A program made the translations under genes and the position numbers. Of a stretch of 64,000 nt of DNA, positions 18,816 to 30,203 are shown piece after piece; position 1 is the first letter of the stretch; the number at the start of each line of letters is the position of its first letter. The notes under the pieces were generated by a model. The model saw only the letters and a list, made by a program, of their open reading frames with translations. It did no database searches and was not told the DNA's origin. The stretch covers positions 1 through 64,000 of the forward strand of contig CBDDBN010000008.1 in assembly GCA_965225735.1 (NCBI GenBank), read 5' to 3'. Origin of the DNA: Denitrobaculum sp965225735. GTDB lineage: Bacteria; Pseudomonadota; Alphaproteobacteria; Kiloniellales; Kiloniellaceae.

Positions 18816-19235
18816 ATGGACGTGATGCCGGTTTTTGCACAGGCAGCAGGCGGTGGCGCTGGCGCTTTAACGAGCCTTTTGCCCCTGGTTCTTATTTTTG
18901 TTGTTTTTTACTTCTTGCTGATCCGCCCGCAGCAGAAAAAAGTCAAAGAACACAAGGCGATGGTCGAAGCGTTGCGTCGTGGCGACCGGGTTGTCACCGG
19001 CGGTGGCCTGATTGGCACCGTGTCGAAAGTCCTGAACGACAGTGAAGTTCAGGTCGAAATTGCTGAAGGCGTGCGCGTTCGTATCGTGCGCTCCATGGTG
19101 CAGGAGGTTCTTTCTAAGACCGAGCCTGTCGCGGACAAAAGCTCCGGCGGCAAGTCGAAAGGCGGCAAGAAGAACAATAAGGATAAAGCCGACGACTCCG
19201 AAGAAGACGCCGATTCGGCCGACTCGAAGGACTAA
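18816..19235 (+). CDS. yajC: Sec translocon accessory subunit YajC
   Basis: A 139-residue single-span membrane protein. After a short Ala/Gly-rich N-terminus comes one helix (about 17-36) ending in the conserved LIRPQQKKVKEH, then the GDRVVTGGGLIGTV beta segment. YajC associates with SecDF. The tail is unusually long and charged (Lys/Gly-rich, then Asp/Glu-rich). TGGGGAG precedes the ATG. A second in-frame ATG lies at codon 4. It heads a yajC-secD-secF operon. Confidence 0.95.
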   Translation: MDVMPVFAQAAGGGAGALTSLLPLVLIFVVFYFLLIRPQQKKVKEHKAMVEALRRGDRVVTGGGLIGTVSKVLNDSEVQVEIAEGVRVRIVRSMVQEVLSKTEPVADKSSGGKSKGGKKNNKDKADDSEEDADSADSKD

Positions 19236-19287
19236 TTCGCACGACAGGCGACAGTAAAAGCTCAAACAATTCCGGGTTTTCCGCGCA

Positions 19288-20856
19288 ATGGTTCACTTTC
19301 CTCGTTGGCAGATCATCGTCACGCTGTTGATTTTGGTTGCCGGCATTTTCTTCGCTTCGCCGAATCTCTTCACAAAACAGTCGCTGGAAACTGTTCCCGA
19401 CTGGGTGCCTAAGGCGCAGGTTAATCTTGGGCTCGACCTTCGCGGCGGATCCTATCTTCTGCTCGAAGTCGATTTGGAGTCGGTGTTCGAGGAACAACGC
19501 CAGAACGTTTTGGAAACCATCCGACCCGATTTCCGACGGGCTGGCCTGGGCTACGTCAATCTGGGCGTTGTCGGCGAAACGGTGACCGTTACGCTGACTG
19601 AGCCGAACGACGAAAATGTCGCTGAGGCGCGGCGGCTGTTAACAAACATTGCTCCCGAATCCCTCATTAACCAAAGCGCAGGCGCCTTTACCATTGAAGA
19701 CACGGATTTGGTGAAAGAACGGCGGCGTGCCGAGATCTTGGAACAGGCGCGCGAAGTCATTCTCCGCCGCGTGGACCCGACCGGCACAGGCGAAATCTCC
19801 GCGCAGCGTCAAGGCGAAGACCGCATTCTCATCCAGCTTCCAGGGGTGCAGAACACGGAAGAAGTCAAACGGATAATTGAAACGACGGCCAAGCTCAATT
19901 TCCGGTTTGTCGACGAAAACGCAAATCCCCTCGCGCCAACCCCGCCTCCGGGTGCCGAGTTCCTCCAGGCCAATGAATCCGATGTTTCAGGCGGCACACA
20001 ACGTTACGTCATCAAAAAGCGTATCATTGTGAGCGGCGAAAACCTGGTTGATGCGCAGGCAACCTTCCAGGACGGGCAACCTGTGGTTAGCTTTGCGTTT
20101 GATTCAATCGGCGCACAACGCTTCGGACAGGCGACCCAGAACAATGTCGGCAGGCCCTTTGCGATCGTTCTGGATAATGAGGTCGTCTCGGCACCCGTCA
20201 TCCGCTCTCCGATCCTCGATGGCCGCGGTATTATCTCAGGCAGCTTCACCTTGGCGCAGACGCAAGAGCTGGCATTGCTTCTTCGGGCAGGCGCCTTACC
20301 GGCCTCCATTAACTTTCTCGAAGAACGCACGGTTGGACCTGGTCTCGGCGCAGATGCCATTCAGGCCGGCGAGTTCGCCAGTGTTCTTGGGCTCGTCCTG
20401 GTCATCATCTTCATGGCCGTGGTTTATGGCCTCTTTGGCCTGATGGCGAATGTGGCCCTTATCATGAACCTGGTTCTGATTCTGGCTGCACTATCGAGCC
20501 TGGGAGCAACTCTGACCCTGCCTGGTATTGCAGGCATCGTGCTGACAATCGGTATGGCCGTTGATGCCAATGTGCTGATATTCGAGCGTATTCGGGAGGA
20601 GGTCAGCAATGGACGAAGCCCGGTTTCAGCGATCGATGCCGGCTACCGGCGCGCTTTGACCACGATCGTCGACTCGAACCTAACGACTCTGATCGCAGCT
20701 CTCTTGCTGTTGTACTTCGGCTCTGGCCCCATCAAAGGCTTCGCGGTGACGCTGGCAATTGGTCTGGTAACCTCCATGTTCACGGCCATCATGCTCACCC
20801 GTTTGTTGATCGTTACCTGGCTGCGCCAACGCCGGCCGCAAGCGCTCGGATTTTAG
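19288..20856 (+). CDS. secD: Protein translocase subunit SecD
   Basis: A 522-residue RND-type membrane protein that with SecF uses the proton gradient to complete protein export. It has an N-terminal helix, the GLDLRGGSYLLLEV segment, a large periplasmic P1 domain (about 40-335) and five further helices from about 355. LTIGMAVDANVLIFERIREE carries the helix-4 Asp-Asn-Glu region. It sits 52 bases after yajC and 10 bases before secF. Confidence 0.97.
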   Translation: MVHFPRWQIIVTLLILVAGIFFASPNLFTKQSLETVPDWVPKAQVNLGLDLRGGSYLLLEVDLESVFEEQRQNVLETIRPDFRRAGLGYVNLGVVGETVTVTLTEPNDENVAEARRLLTNIAPESLINQSAGAFTIEDTDLVKERRRAEILEQAREVILRRVDPTGTGEISAQRQGEDRILIQLPGVQNTEEVKRIIETTAKLNFRFVDENANPLAPTPPPGAEFLQANESDVSGGTQRYVIKKRIIVSGENLVDAQATFQDGQPVVSFAFDSIGAQRFGQATQNNVGRPFAIVLDNEVVSAPVIRSPILDGRGIISGSFTLAQTQELALLLRAGALPASINFLEERTVGPGLGADAIQAGEFASVLGLVLVIIFMAVVYGLFGLMANVALIMNLVLILAALSSLGATLTLPGIAGIVLTIGMAVDANVLIFERIREEVSNGRSPVSAIDAGYRRALTTIVDSNLTTLIAALLLLYFGSGPIKGFAVTLAIGLVTSMFTAIMLTRLLIVTWLRQRRPQALGF

Positions 20857-20866
20857 GAGGCGTACC

Positions 20867-21808
20867 ATGGCACTCATCAAAGCGCTTCCCGTTGCGCCGA
20901 AACTCAATTTCATGTCCAAGCGCAAGCTGTTTCTGGCGTTTTCGGCGCTGATCATGCTTGGTTCGCTGGTATCCTTCGCAACTCTCGGTCTGAACTTCGG
21001 CATCGACTTCCGGGGCGGAATTTTGCTCGAAGTTCGCATGAATGGTCCGGCGGACATTGGGGAACTGCGCGACCGTCTGTCGCCTCTCGATGTTGGTGAA
21101 ATCACGCTGCAGGAATTCGGCGAGCCGACGGATGTTCTTATCAACATCCAGCGTCAAGAAGGTGACCAAGGCGCACAGGAAGCTGCCATCGCCGTTGTTA
21201 AAGAAGCGTTGGGCAGCGATGTTGAGGAGTACCGAAGGACCGAGTTTGTCGGCCCGAAGGTCGGTGGTGAACTCAAGCAGGCCGGGCTGCTGGCGACCGT
21301 GCTCGCTCTTGCGGCAATCGGGTTCTACATCTGGTTCCGCTTTGAATGGCATTTTTCTGCAGCGGCTCTCATCGCCCTGATGCACGACGTCATTGCGACC
21401 GTAGGTTTCTTTTCGATCACGCAGGTTGAATTCAACCTGGCCACGTTGGCCGCGGTTTTGACCATCGCCGGTTATTCGATCAACGATACCGTGGTGATCT
21501 TCGACCGGGTTCGGGACGAATTGCGGAAGTACAAGAAACTGCCCGTGATCGAAGTCCTGAACATGGCGATCAATCGGACGCTTTCGCGGACCCTTCTGAC
21601 CTCGGTTACCACTTTGCTGGCGCTTTTCTCACTCTTCATCTTCGGCGGAGAAGTGATTCGCGGCTTCAGCCTGGGTCTGATTTGGGGCGTCGTGATCGGA
21701 ACCTATTCCTCGGTCGCGCTGGCGGTGCCGATCCTGTCCTTCATGAATATTCGTGTCGGCGCCAGCGATGAAAACGACAAGGTCGAGCAGACTGCGCCGG
21801 CTTCTTGA
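20867..21808 (+). CDS. secF: Protein translocase subunit SecF
   Basis: A 313-residue six-helix partner of SecD. GLNFGIDFRGGILLEV follows the first helix, and the AGYSINDTVVIFDRVRDE segment is the conserved helix-4 signature. The ATG follows a strong AGGAGG site. It ends the yajC-secD-secF core; the Mth938-type gene follows after 27 bases and is probably cotranscribed. Confidence 0.97.
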   Translation: MALIKALPVAPKLNFMSKRKLFLAFSALIMLGSLVSFATLGLNFGIDFRGGILLEVRMNGPADIGELRDRLSPLDVGEITLQEFGEPTDVLINIQRQEGDQGAQEAAIAVVKEALGSDVEEYRRTEFVGPKVGGELKQAGLLATVLALAAIGFYIWFRFEWHFSAAALIALMHDVIATVGFFSITQVEFNLATLAAVLTIAGYSINDTVVIFDRVRDELRKYKKLPVIEVLNMAINRTLSRTLLTSVTTLLALFSLFIFGGEVIRGFSLGLIWGVVIGTYSSVALAVPILSFMNIRVGASDENDKVEQTAPAS

Positions 21809-21835
21809 TCGCGGACAGGCTGAAGGACGGCTGTT

Positions 21836-22210
21836 GTGGAGATTTCGCTCGCAGTCCCAAAGGACAAGCAGGTCGTTGAAAGCTACGGTGACTGGCAGTT
21901 CAGGGTCAGTGGACAGCAGTTCCAAGGCTCAGTGCTGGTCTTCCCGGATCGAAGTGAGGCCTGGCCCGTAAAGGAGCTGGGAGAGGCGACCCCGGACTCC
22001 TTTCAGCCGGTGATCGATTCCGGTGAGGTCGAAGTGCTTCTGCTCGGCTGCGGTCCACGCATGCTGATGATCCCTCCAGAACTTCGCGATGCCATGCGTG
22101 CGAAGGGGATCGCGCTGGAACCTATGGAAACTGGGGCCGCCTGTCGGACCTATAACGTGCTGCTGTCCGAGGGGCGGGCCGTCGCGGCGGCCCTCATCGC
22201 GATCGAATAA
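21836..22210 (+). CDS. Mth938-like domain protein (DUF498 family)
   Basis: A 124-residue cytoplasmic protein of the Mth938-like family, related to mitochondrial NDUFAF3. The EVLLLGCGPRMLMIPPELR segment, the METGAACRTYNVLLSEGR segment and AAALIAIE at the end are family hallmarks. NDUFAF3 helps assemble respiratory complex I; the bacterial role is not settled. It starts at GTG 21836 behind AAGGA. An NDUFAF6-like gene lies nearby at 24290, so two relatives of complex I assembly factors sit within about 2.5 kb. Confidence 0.85.
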   Translation: MEISLAVPKDKQVVESYGDWQFRVSGQQFQGSVLVFPDRSEAWPVKELGEATPDSFQPVIDSGEVEVLLLGCGPRMLMIPPELRDAMRAKGIALEPMETGAACRTYNVLLSEGRAVAAALIAIE

Positions 22211-22238
22211 AGCATACTGAGCCGGCGATTATTTGCGA

Positions 22239-22655
22239 TCAAATCAATGTAAGGATTGCGAATAGGGTGGCGAAGCCGAGCGTCCAGATATCAAAGACCA
22301 GCATCGGCCAGCGATGAGTCCAGTAGCTGCTGAGCCAGGGCAGCGGGCCCGCGGTGGTTTTCAGCAGGTCCTGACGAATTCGGATGCCGCCCGAAAAGGC
22401 GATTACCCCGCTAAGGCCAAAAAATACATGCCACCCGGTCGCCACTGCCAGCGCGAGAACGGCGATTAACGCGAAAACAAACGGTAAAATCCGTTTGATT
22501 TCGCGTTCCATTTCATCATCGTCTTTGGAAACGCCCCAGAACAGAAAGCTTGGTAGCCTATTGTAGAAAGGTGGAAACCCGCTCTGGAGCTGAGCAGCCA
22601 AGATCAGATAAATTAAGCCACCTAGGAAAACCGAAAAGACAATCGAGTTAACCAT
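22239..22655 (-). CDS. Hypothetical membrane protein
   Basis: A 138-residue protein I do not recognise. It has about four hydrophobic segments (about 4-24, 57-76, 77-92 and 114-138) with a charged KDDDEMEREIKR loop at about 44-55. The C-terminal half contains TAGPLPWLSSYWTHRWPML. It is convergent with the Mth938-type gene (28 bases between stops). The codon pattern looks ordinary for the window. Confidence 0.55.
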   Translation of the reverse strand: MVNSIVFSVFLGGLIYLILAAQLQSGFPPFYNRLPSFLFWGVSKDDDEMEREIKRILPFVFALIAVLALAVATGWHVFFGLSGVIAFSGGIRIRQDLLKTTAGPLPWLSSYWTHRWPMLVFDIWTLGFATLFAILTLI

Positions 22656-22784
22656 CCCTGTTACTGTCTGATACCTTCATGGAAGGAGTACTAGGGCCAT
22701 AAGTTTGAGCGCAGGTAGAGCGAAAGGTCAAATGCCACCGGTTTGCTGCCTTAAAACAGGCTTTGGCATCTGATGTCTACAATC

Positions 22785-23303
22785 CTATTGCGGATTGAGA
22801 ATTACGATCTCCACCCGCCGGTTTAACTCACGGCCAGCCGGGTTATCGTCGCCGCTCTCGGTCACGTTCGGCGCGACCGGATTGGCTTCGCCAAAGCTGA
22901 AAAACTCGACCCGTTCCGCGTCGACTTGATTGTAAACGAGCTCCTTGGCCACGGCTTCCGCCCGGCGGCGCGAAAGATCAAGGTTATAGTCTTCGCTGCC
23001 GACGCTATCCGCATAACCGTTGACCTGAACCTGGCGGCTCCGAACGCCCGGGCTGTTTAAAACGCGCGCTACGAATGCAATGGGACTGCGGGAAGTCTCC
23101 GTCAATTCGTCGCTGTCGAAGTTGAAAAGCAGGGGGTCGGCCAACATCACCACGACGCCCTGTCCGGTCTCGACGGTGCGGAACTCAGGCCCGCTGAATT
23201 GATTTTCGATGGTTTCATTGCTCGCTGTGGTTTCAGGTTCCGTGGCACAGGCGGCCAGGCTGAAGACAGCAGCGATCATCAAAAGCTTTCCGGCGAACTT
23301 CAC
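22785..23303 (-). CDS. OmpA/Pal-type peptidoglycan-binding lipoprotein
   Basis: I place the start at GTG 23303, which has GAGAGGT at good spacing; an in-frame TTG at 23318 is less likely. The 172-residue product has a lipoprotein signal ending in LAAC, a short linker, and an OmpA C-terminal domain. PLLFNFDSDEL begins the fold, and NGYADSVGSEDYNLDLSRRR carries the Asp and Arg that bind diaminopimelate. The ending NRRVEIVI is typical. It probably anchors the outer membrane to peptidoglycan. It differs from classic Pal in having no Tol genes nearby. Confidence 0.88.
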   Translation of the reverse strand: MKFAGKLLMIAAVFSLAACATEPETTASNETIENQFSGPEFRTVETGQGVVVMLADPLLFNFDSDELTETSRSPIAFVARVLNSPGVRSRQVQVNGYADSVGSEDYNLDLSRRRAEAVAKELVYNQVDAERVEFFSFGEANPVAPNVTESGDDNPAGRELNRRVEIVILNPQ

Positions 23304-23426
23304 AGCAACACCTCTCAATTAAGTCCCTGAACAGGCCGGACCGCCGCATCCCGCCTCTATCCCTCTCTCTTCAGTTATGCGAACCCGATGTCGGAAGTAA
23401 AGACTTATGTTTCAGTCGCCGAATGA

Positions 23427-23452
23427 AAAAAGGGGGCTAACGCCCCCTTTTT
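23427..23452 (-). terminator. Rho-independent terminator of sodB
   Basis: A perfect 11-bp stem (AAAAAGGGGGC/GCCCCCTTTTT) with a TAAC loop ends in a T run when read on the minus strand, 20 bases after the sodB stop. The A/T symmetry would let it work in both directions. Confidence 0.92.
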
Positions 23453-23471
23453 CCTAACTATGCAGCTGGAT

Positions 23472-24077
23472 TTATGCAGCGGCGAAGTTGGCCGCGGCGA
23501 AGTCCCAGTTGGCCAATTTGTCCAGGAATGTCTGGATATAGTCGGGCCGGCGGTTCTGGTAGTCCAGGTAATAAGCGTGCTCCCAGACATCGATGGTCAG
23601 GAGAGCGGTTTGCCCATCGGTCATCGGCGTACCTGCGTTAAGCGTGTTAACGATCTTGAGTTTGCCGCCATCCAGCACCAGGAAGGTCCAGCCACTGCCG
23701 AAACGGCCCGTGGCGGATGCTTTGAACTGTTCCGCAAAAGCATCGAAGCTGCCGAAGTCCTCGTCGATCTTAGCCGCCAGATCGCCGCTGGGGCGGCCAC
23801 CGCCGTTCGGAGACATGGAGTTCCAGAAGAAGGTGTGGTTCCAGACCTGGGCAGCGTTGTTGAAGATGCCGGCTTTGGAATCATCGTTCGCGCTGGCCAT
23901 GATGATGTCTTCCAGCGACTTGTCAGCCAGGTCCGAACCTTCGATCAGCTTGTTCAGATTGACCACATAGGCATTGTGGTGCTTGGCATGGTGGAAGCTG
24001 AAGGTGTTGGCGGAGTAGTGGGGCTCCAGTGCGCTATCGGCGTAGGGAAGGGGGGGAAGCTCGAAGGCCATGCTCAT
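23472..24077 (-). CDS. sodB: Superoxide dismutase, Fe type
   Basis: A 201-residue Fe/Mn-family superoxide dismutase. The metal ligands are visible: the FSFHHAKHHNAYV region (first His), VWNHTFFWNSM (second His) and DVWEHAYYLDYQNRRPDYI (Asp and third His). AAQVWNHTFFW favours the iron-dependent SodB type, but metal specificity cannot be proved by eye. There is no signal peptide, so it is cytoplasmic. AAGGAG precedes the ATG. It is monocistronic, with its own terminator and an operator-like palindrome about 105 bases upstream. Confidence 0.95.
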   Translation of the reverse strand: MSMAFELPPLPYADSALEPHYSANTFSFHHAKHHNAYVVNLNKLIEGSDLADKSLEDIIMASANDDSKAGIFNNAAQVWNHTFFWNSMSPNGGGRPSGDLAAKIDEDFGSFDAFAEQFKASATGRFGSGWTFLVLDGGKLKIVNTLNAGTPMTDGQTALLTIDVWEHAYYLDYQNRRPDYIQTFLDKLANWDFAAANFAAA

Positions 24078-24180
24078 GCACTCCTTGTCATCGTTCGTTG
24101 CTGGTAGGGTATTGGCAGGTGCTTACGCGCCGTCCGTTTAAATGACTCGCTAGGAACATAACGCGCAAGCCGTTGCCGTC

Positions 24181-24200
24181 AATTATTAATGGTAATAATT
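24181..24200. promoter_or_regulatory. AT-rich palindrome in the sodB upstream region, possible metalloregulator site
   Basis: AATTATTA-ATGG-TAATAATT is a perfect 8-bp inverted repeat with a four-base spacer. It lies in the 212-base divergent interval between sodB and the NDUFAF6-like gene. The shape and AT content resemble Fur-family operators; the assignment to a regulator is inference. Confidence 0.35.
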
Positions 24201-24289
24201 CTAAAAGACTGCGTAGGGCCAGTGCGTGATTGCGTGTCCTGACGCATCCCCTATAGTCCCGCCATGTTCGCGGCGCTTCGAATCTCTTT

Positions 24290-25135
24290 ATGACGGAAAC
24301 CACGCTCTCCTACTGCGGCGCGGAAGTTCGCAGCCAAGATCACGACCGATTCCTTACCTGTCTCTTTGCGCCAAGCGAGCGGCGGGAAGACCTCTTCACC
24401 CTCTATGCCTTCAATCTTGAGGTCGCCAAGACAGCTGAGGTCGTGAGCGAAGCCATGCTCGGACATATCCGGCTGCAATGGTGGCGGGAGAGCTTGGACG
24501 GTATCTATGGCGGTGAACCGCGCAAGCATGCGGTCGTGGAGCCCTTAGAGAAAACTGTTTCCAAGCGCCAGCTCCCAAGAAATTTGTTCGACGAGCTTAT
24601 CGATGGCCGGGAACAGGATCTGGAAGAAGATCCGCCGAAAGATCTCGGCGCACTAGAAAGCTATGCTGCAGTTACCTCCGGCAACCTTTCACGCCTGGCC
24701 GCGATGGTCCTGGGGGTAAACGATGAGCTGTCGCTTCAGTCGGCGTATCATGTCGGCATCGCCTGGGCGCTCATCGGCCTCCTGCGCGCCATTCCGTTCC
24801 ATGCGGCTCACAAGCGGAGCTTTCTTCCACAAGACCTGGTGGCCAAGCACCGGTTGGTTCAGGGCGATCTTTTCGAACTGCGTACAAGCGAAGCTCTGAA
24901 TGCAATCACACAAGAAATCGCCCAACGCTCCGAATGGCATCTTAAAGAAGCAAAGAGGCACGGCGGAGCCTTTCGGCGCGACAGCCTCGCGGCTGTCTTG
25001 CCGGCAACCATTGCGAAACGACATCTGAAATCGCTGGCAAGGGTGAGCTGGAACCCTCTGGATCCCGCAGCTCGCGGAAAGAGCCACGGGCTGGCCTTAC
25101 CGCTATTCCTGGCTTACCTGCGGGGTAAGGTCTGA
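24290..25135 (+). CDS. Squalene/phytoene synthase-family protein, NDUFAF6-like
   Basis: A 281-residue all-helical protein of the trans-isoprenyl diphosphate synthase head-to-head family. It carries LYAFNLEVAKTAEVVSE, IRLQWWRESLDGIY and GIAWALIGLLRAIPFHA, the pattern of the NDUFAF6-like subgroup. The two Asp-rich motifs (DxxxD) needed for squalene or phytoene synthesis are not visible at the expected places, so it is probably not a carotenoid or hopanoid enzyme. NDUFAF6 is a complex I assembly factor in mitochondria. A promoter-like CTATAGT lies about 40 bases upstream. The gene converges on trmFO. Confidence 0.8.
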   Translation: MTETTLSYCGAEVRSQDHDRFLTCLFAPSERREDLFTLYAFNLEVAKTAEVVSEAMLGHIRLQWWRESLDGIYGGEPRKHAVVEPLEKTVSKRQLPRNLFDELIDGREQDLEEDPPKDLGALESYAAVTSGNLSRLAAMVLGVNDELSLQSAYHVGIAWALIGLLRAIPFHAAHKRSFLPQDLVAKHRLVQGDLFELRTSEALNAITQEIAQRSEWHLKEAKRHGGAFRRDSLAAVLPATIAKRHLKSLARVSWNPLDPAARGKSHGLALPLFLAYLRGKV

Positions 25136-25156
25136 CGGATCAAGCAAGGATCATCG

Positions 25157-26530
25157 CTAGGCCGCAGCGGCAGGACTTCCCGCTATCCAGCCCGCGAGAT
25201 CATCGAGTGCACGCTGCGCCATGGCCGGCTTGCGTTCCTTCTTCTTGATTTTCTTGCCGTTGACCTTTTCCAAAGGCGGGAACAGGCCAAAATTCACGTT
25301 CATGGGCTGAAAGGTTTTTGCATCAGCGCCGCCGGTTATATGACTGAGCAAAGCGCCATGGGCCGTTGTGGCGGGTGGCGCAACCGCCTCCCGGCCCAAT
25401 CGTTCTGCGGCAGCGAAGCGTCCAGCCAAGAGCCCGGTGGCCGCGCTTTCCACATAGCCCTCGACGCCGGTAATCTGGCCCGCGAAGCGCAGCCGCGGCG
25501 CTGATTTCATACGCATGGCGCCGTCCAGCAGACGCGGCGAATTGATGAAGGTATTGCGGTGCAGGCCGCCCAGGCGGGCGAACTCGGCGTTTTCCAGGCC
25601 TGGAATGCTGCGGAACACACGCACCTGCTCGGCGTACTTCAGTTTGGTCTGAAACCCGACGATATTGTAGAGCGTGCCCAGGGCGTTGTCCTGGCGCAGC
25701 TGCACCACGGCATGGGGGCGTTCCTCGCTGCGGGGATCCTGCAGACCGACCGGCTTCATGGGACCGAAGCGAAGGGTCTCCGGGCCGCGCTCGGCCATAA
25801 CCTCGATCGGCAGACAACCCTCGAAGTAAGGGGTCGAGCTTTCCCACTCCTTAAAGTCCGTCTTCTCGCCCGTGATCAGGTCCTCGATAAAGCTGTCGTA
25901 ACCCTCTTTGGTCAGGGCGCAGTTGATATAGTCAGCACCGTCACCTTCAGGTCCGACTTTGTCGTAGCGGGACTGGAACCAGGCTTTGTCGAAGTCGATC
26001 GAATCCTTGTAGACGATCGGCGCAATCGCATCGAAAAACGCGAGGTATTCCTCTCCCGTCAGCGCTCCAATGGCGTCGGTTAGGGCCGGTGAGGTGAGGG
26101 GGCCCGTTGCCAGAATGACCGAGTCCCAGTCTTCCGGCGGCAAACCGGCTATTTCCTCACGTTTGATTTCGACAAGGGGGTGCGCTTCCAGGCGGCGCGT
26201 GACTTCCTCGGAGAAGGCCTCCCGATCGACAGCCAGGGCGCCGCCGGCTGGCAGCTTATTTGCATCGCCAGCCGACATGATGATCGAGCCCAGGCGGCGC
26301 ATCTCTTCGTGGAGAAGGCCGACCGCATTGTTCATCGCGTCATCGGAGCGGAAAGAGTTGGAGCAAACCAGCTCCGCCAGCCCTTCGGTCGCGTGCGCGT
26401 CGGTCTTGCGCACAGGACGCATCTCGTGCAGCACCACCGGCACGCCCATTTCGGCAACTTGCCAGGCTGCTTCGCTGCCCGCCATGCCGCCGCCCACCAC
26501 ATGGACGGGTTTCTTCTCGTTCGTTGTCAT
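25157..26530 (-). CDS. trmFO: Folate-dependent tRNA U54 methyltransferase TrmFO
   Basis: A 457-residue flavoenzyme that makes 5-methyluridine at tRNA position 54, using methylene-tetrahydrofolate. The FAD motif VVGGGMAGSEAAWQ is at the N-terminus, followed by VLHEMRP, ELVCSNSFRSDD and LLHEEMRRL, all TrmFO signatures; GLHRNTFINSP and the GYVESAATGLLAG segment lie in the second half. It lies 39 bases downstream of uvrA on the same strand and may be cotranscribed. Confidence 0.95.
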   Translation of the reverse strand: MTTNEKKPVHVVGGGMAGSEAAWQVAEMGVPVVLHEMRPVRKTDAHATEGLAELVCSNSFRSDDAMNNAVGLLHEEMRRLGSIIMSAGDANKLPAGGALAVDREAFSEEVTRRLEAHPLVEIKREEIAGLPPEDWDSVILATGPLTSPALTDAIGALTGEEYLAFFDAIAPIVYKDSIDFDKAWFQSRYDKVGPEGDGADYINCALTKEGYDSFIEDLITGEKTDFKEWESSTPYFEGCLPIEVMAERGPETLRFGPMKPVGLQDPRSEERPHAVVQLRQDNALGTLYNIVGFQTKLKYAEQVRVFRSIPGLENAEFARLGGLHRNTFINSPRLLDGAMRMKSAPRLRFAGQITGVEGYVESAATGLLAGRFAAAERLGREAVAPPATTAHGALLSHITGGADAKTFQPMNVNFGLFPPLEKVNGKKIKKKERKPAMAQRALDDLAGWIAGSPAAAA

Positions 26531-26569
26531 GGCCGGAACATACTCCAGGGAAACGGCGCCCGACAGACC

Positions 26570-29440
<2,871 letters not shown>

Positions 29441-29507
29441 GGTTTTCCGCAATCAAGCTCGATAGCAAGCATATCAGTTGGTCCGACTCCAAGCGCATTG
29501 ACAGAGG

Positions 29508-29522
29508 GAACAAAACATGAAT
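29508..29522. promoter_or_regulatory. Possible LexA (SOS) box between uvrA and ssb
   Basis: GAAC, seven bases, then GAAT matches the alphaproteobacterial LexA consensus GAAC-N7-GAAC at all but the last base. It lies about 70 bases upstream of uvrA and 155 upstream of ssb. The location is where an SOS operator would be expected. Confidence 0.4.
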
Positions 29523-29675
29523 ATGGAGAGACGGCAATGAATTTGCTAATCTCGAACAAGTCGTCGAGCGTTAACAAAAGCAGTGCAGGCCGCGCACCTT
29601 ATCGTTAAAGTCGCGCCGAGTCTCGACGGCAGTCGGGCTGCACGCTCAGTTTTTGAAAATACAGGGAAGAACGGC

Positions 29676-30194
29676 ATGGCCGGAAGCGTAAACAAAGTCA
29701 TTCTCGTCGGTAATCTCGGGCGCGATCCGGAGATCCGCAGCACGCAAGACGGCACGAAAATCGCCAACCTCTCCGTCGCGACTTCCGAGACCTGGCGCGA
29801 CCGAAACTCAGGTGAGCGGCGCGAGCGCACGGAGTGGCACCGCGTGGTCATCTTTAACGATCGCCTGGTCGATGTCGTTGAGAAGTTCCTCCGCAAAGGC
29901 TCTAAGGTTTATCTCGAAGGCCAGCTCCAGACCCGCAAGTGGACGGACCAGCAGGGCATGGAAAAGTACACGACCGAGGTCGTGCTCCAGCGCTATCGCG
30001 GTGAGTTGACGATGCTCGACGGCCGCAACGAGGGCGGTGGCGACTTTGGCGGCGGACAGAGCGGCGGCAGCTACGGTGGTGGCTTCAGCAGCGGCGGCAG
30101 CCAGGGCGGTGGTTCCCAGGGCGGCGGCTTTGGCGGTGGCGGATCCGGTCCTGGCCCGTCGGGCGGCGATCTGGACGACGAAATTCCGTTCTAG
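29676..30194 (+). CDS. ssb: Single-stranded DNA-binding protein
   Basis: The start at 29676 (MAGSVNKVILVGNLGRDPEI) follows AGGGAAGA and matches the family; the open frame extends 93 bases further upstream without similarity. Of 172 residues, about 110 form the OB fold with WHRVVIFNDRL and the GSKVYLEGQL strand. A Gly/Ser/Gln-rich linker (about 118-163) and the DDEIPF tail that recruits partner proteins follow. It coats single-stranded DNA in replication and repair. The next gene begins nine bases after its stop. Confidence 0.96.
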   Translation: MAGSVNKVILVGNLGRDPEIRSTQDGTKIANLSVATSETWRDRNSGERRERTEWHRVVIFNDRLVDVVEKFLRKGSKVYLEGQLQTRKWTDQQGMEKYTTEVVLQRYRGELTMLDGRNEGGGDFGGGQSGGSYGGGFSSGGSQGGGSQGGGFGGGGSGPGPSGGDLDDEIPF

Positions 30195-30203
30195 GAAATT
30201 CTG

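Noticed and set aside
24290..25135. Carotenoid or hopanoid biosynthesis gene
   Set aside because: The Asp-rich catalytic motifs are not visible, no hpn or crt genes are near, and the sequence pattern fits the NDUFAF6-like subgroup.
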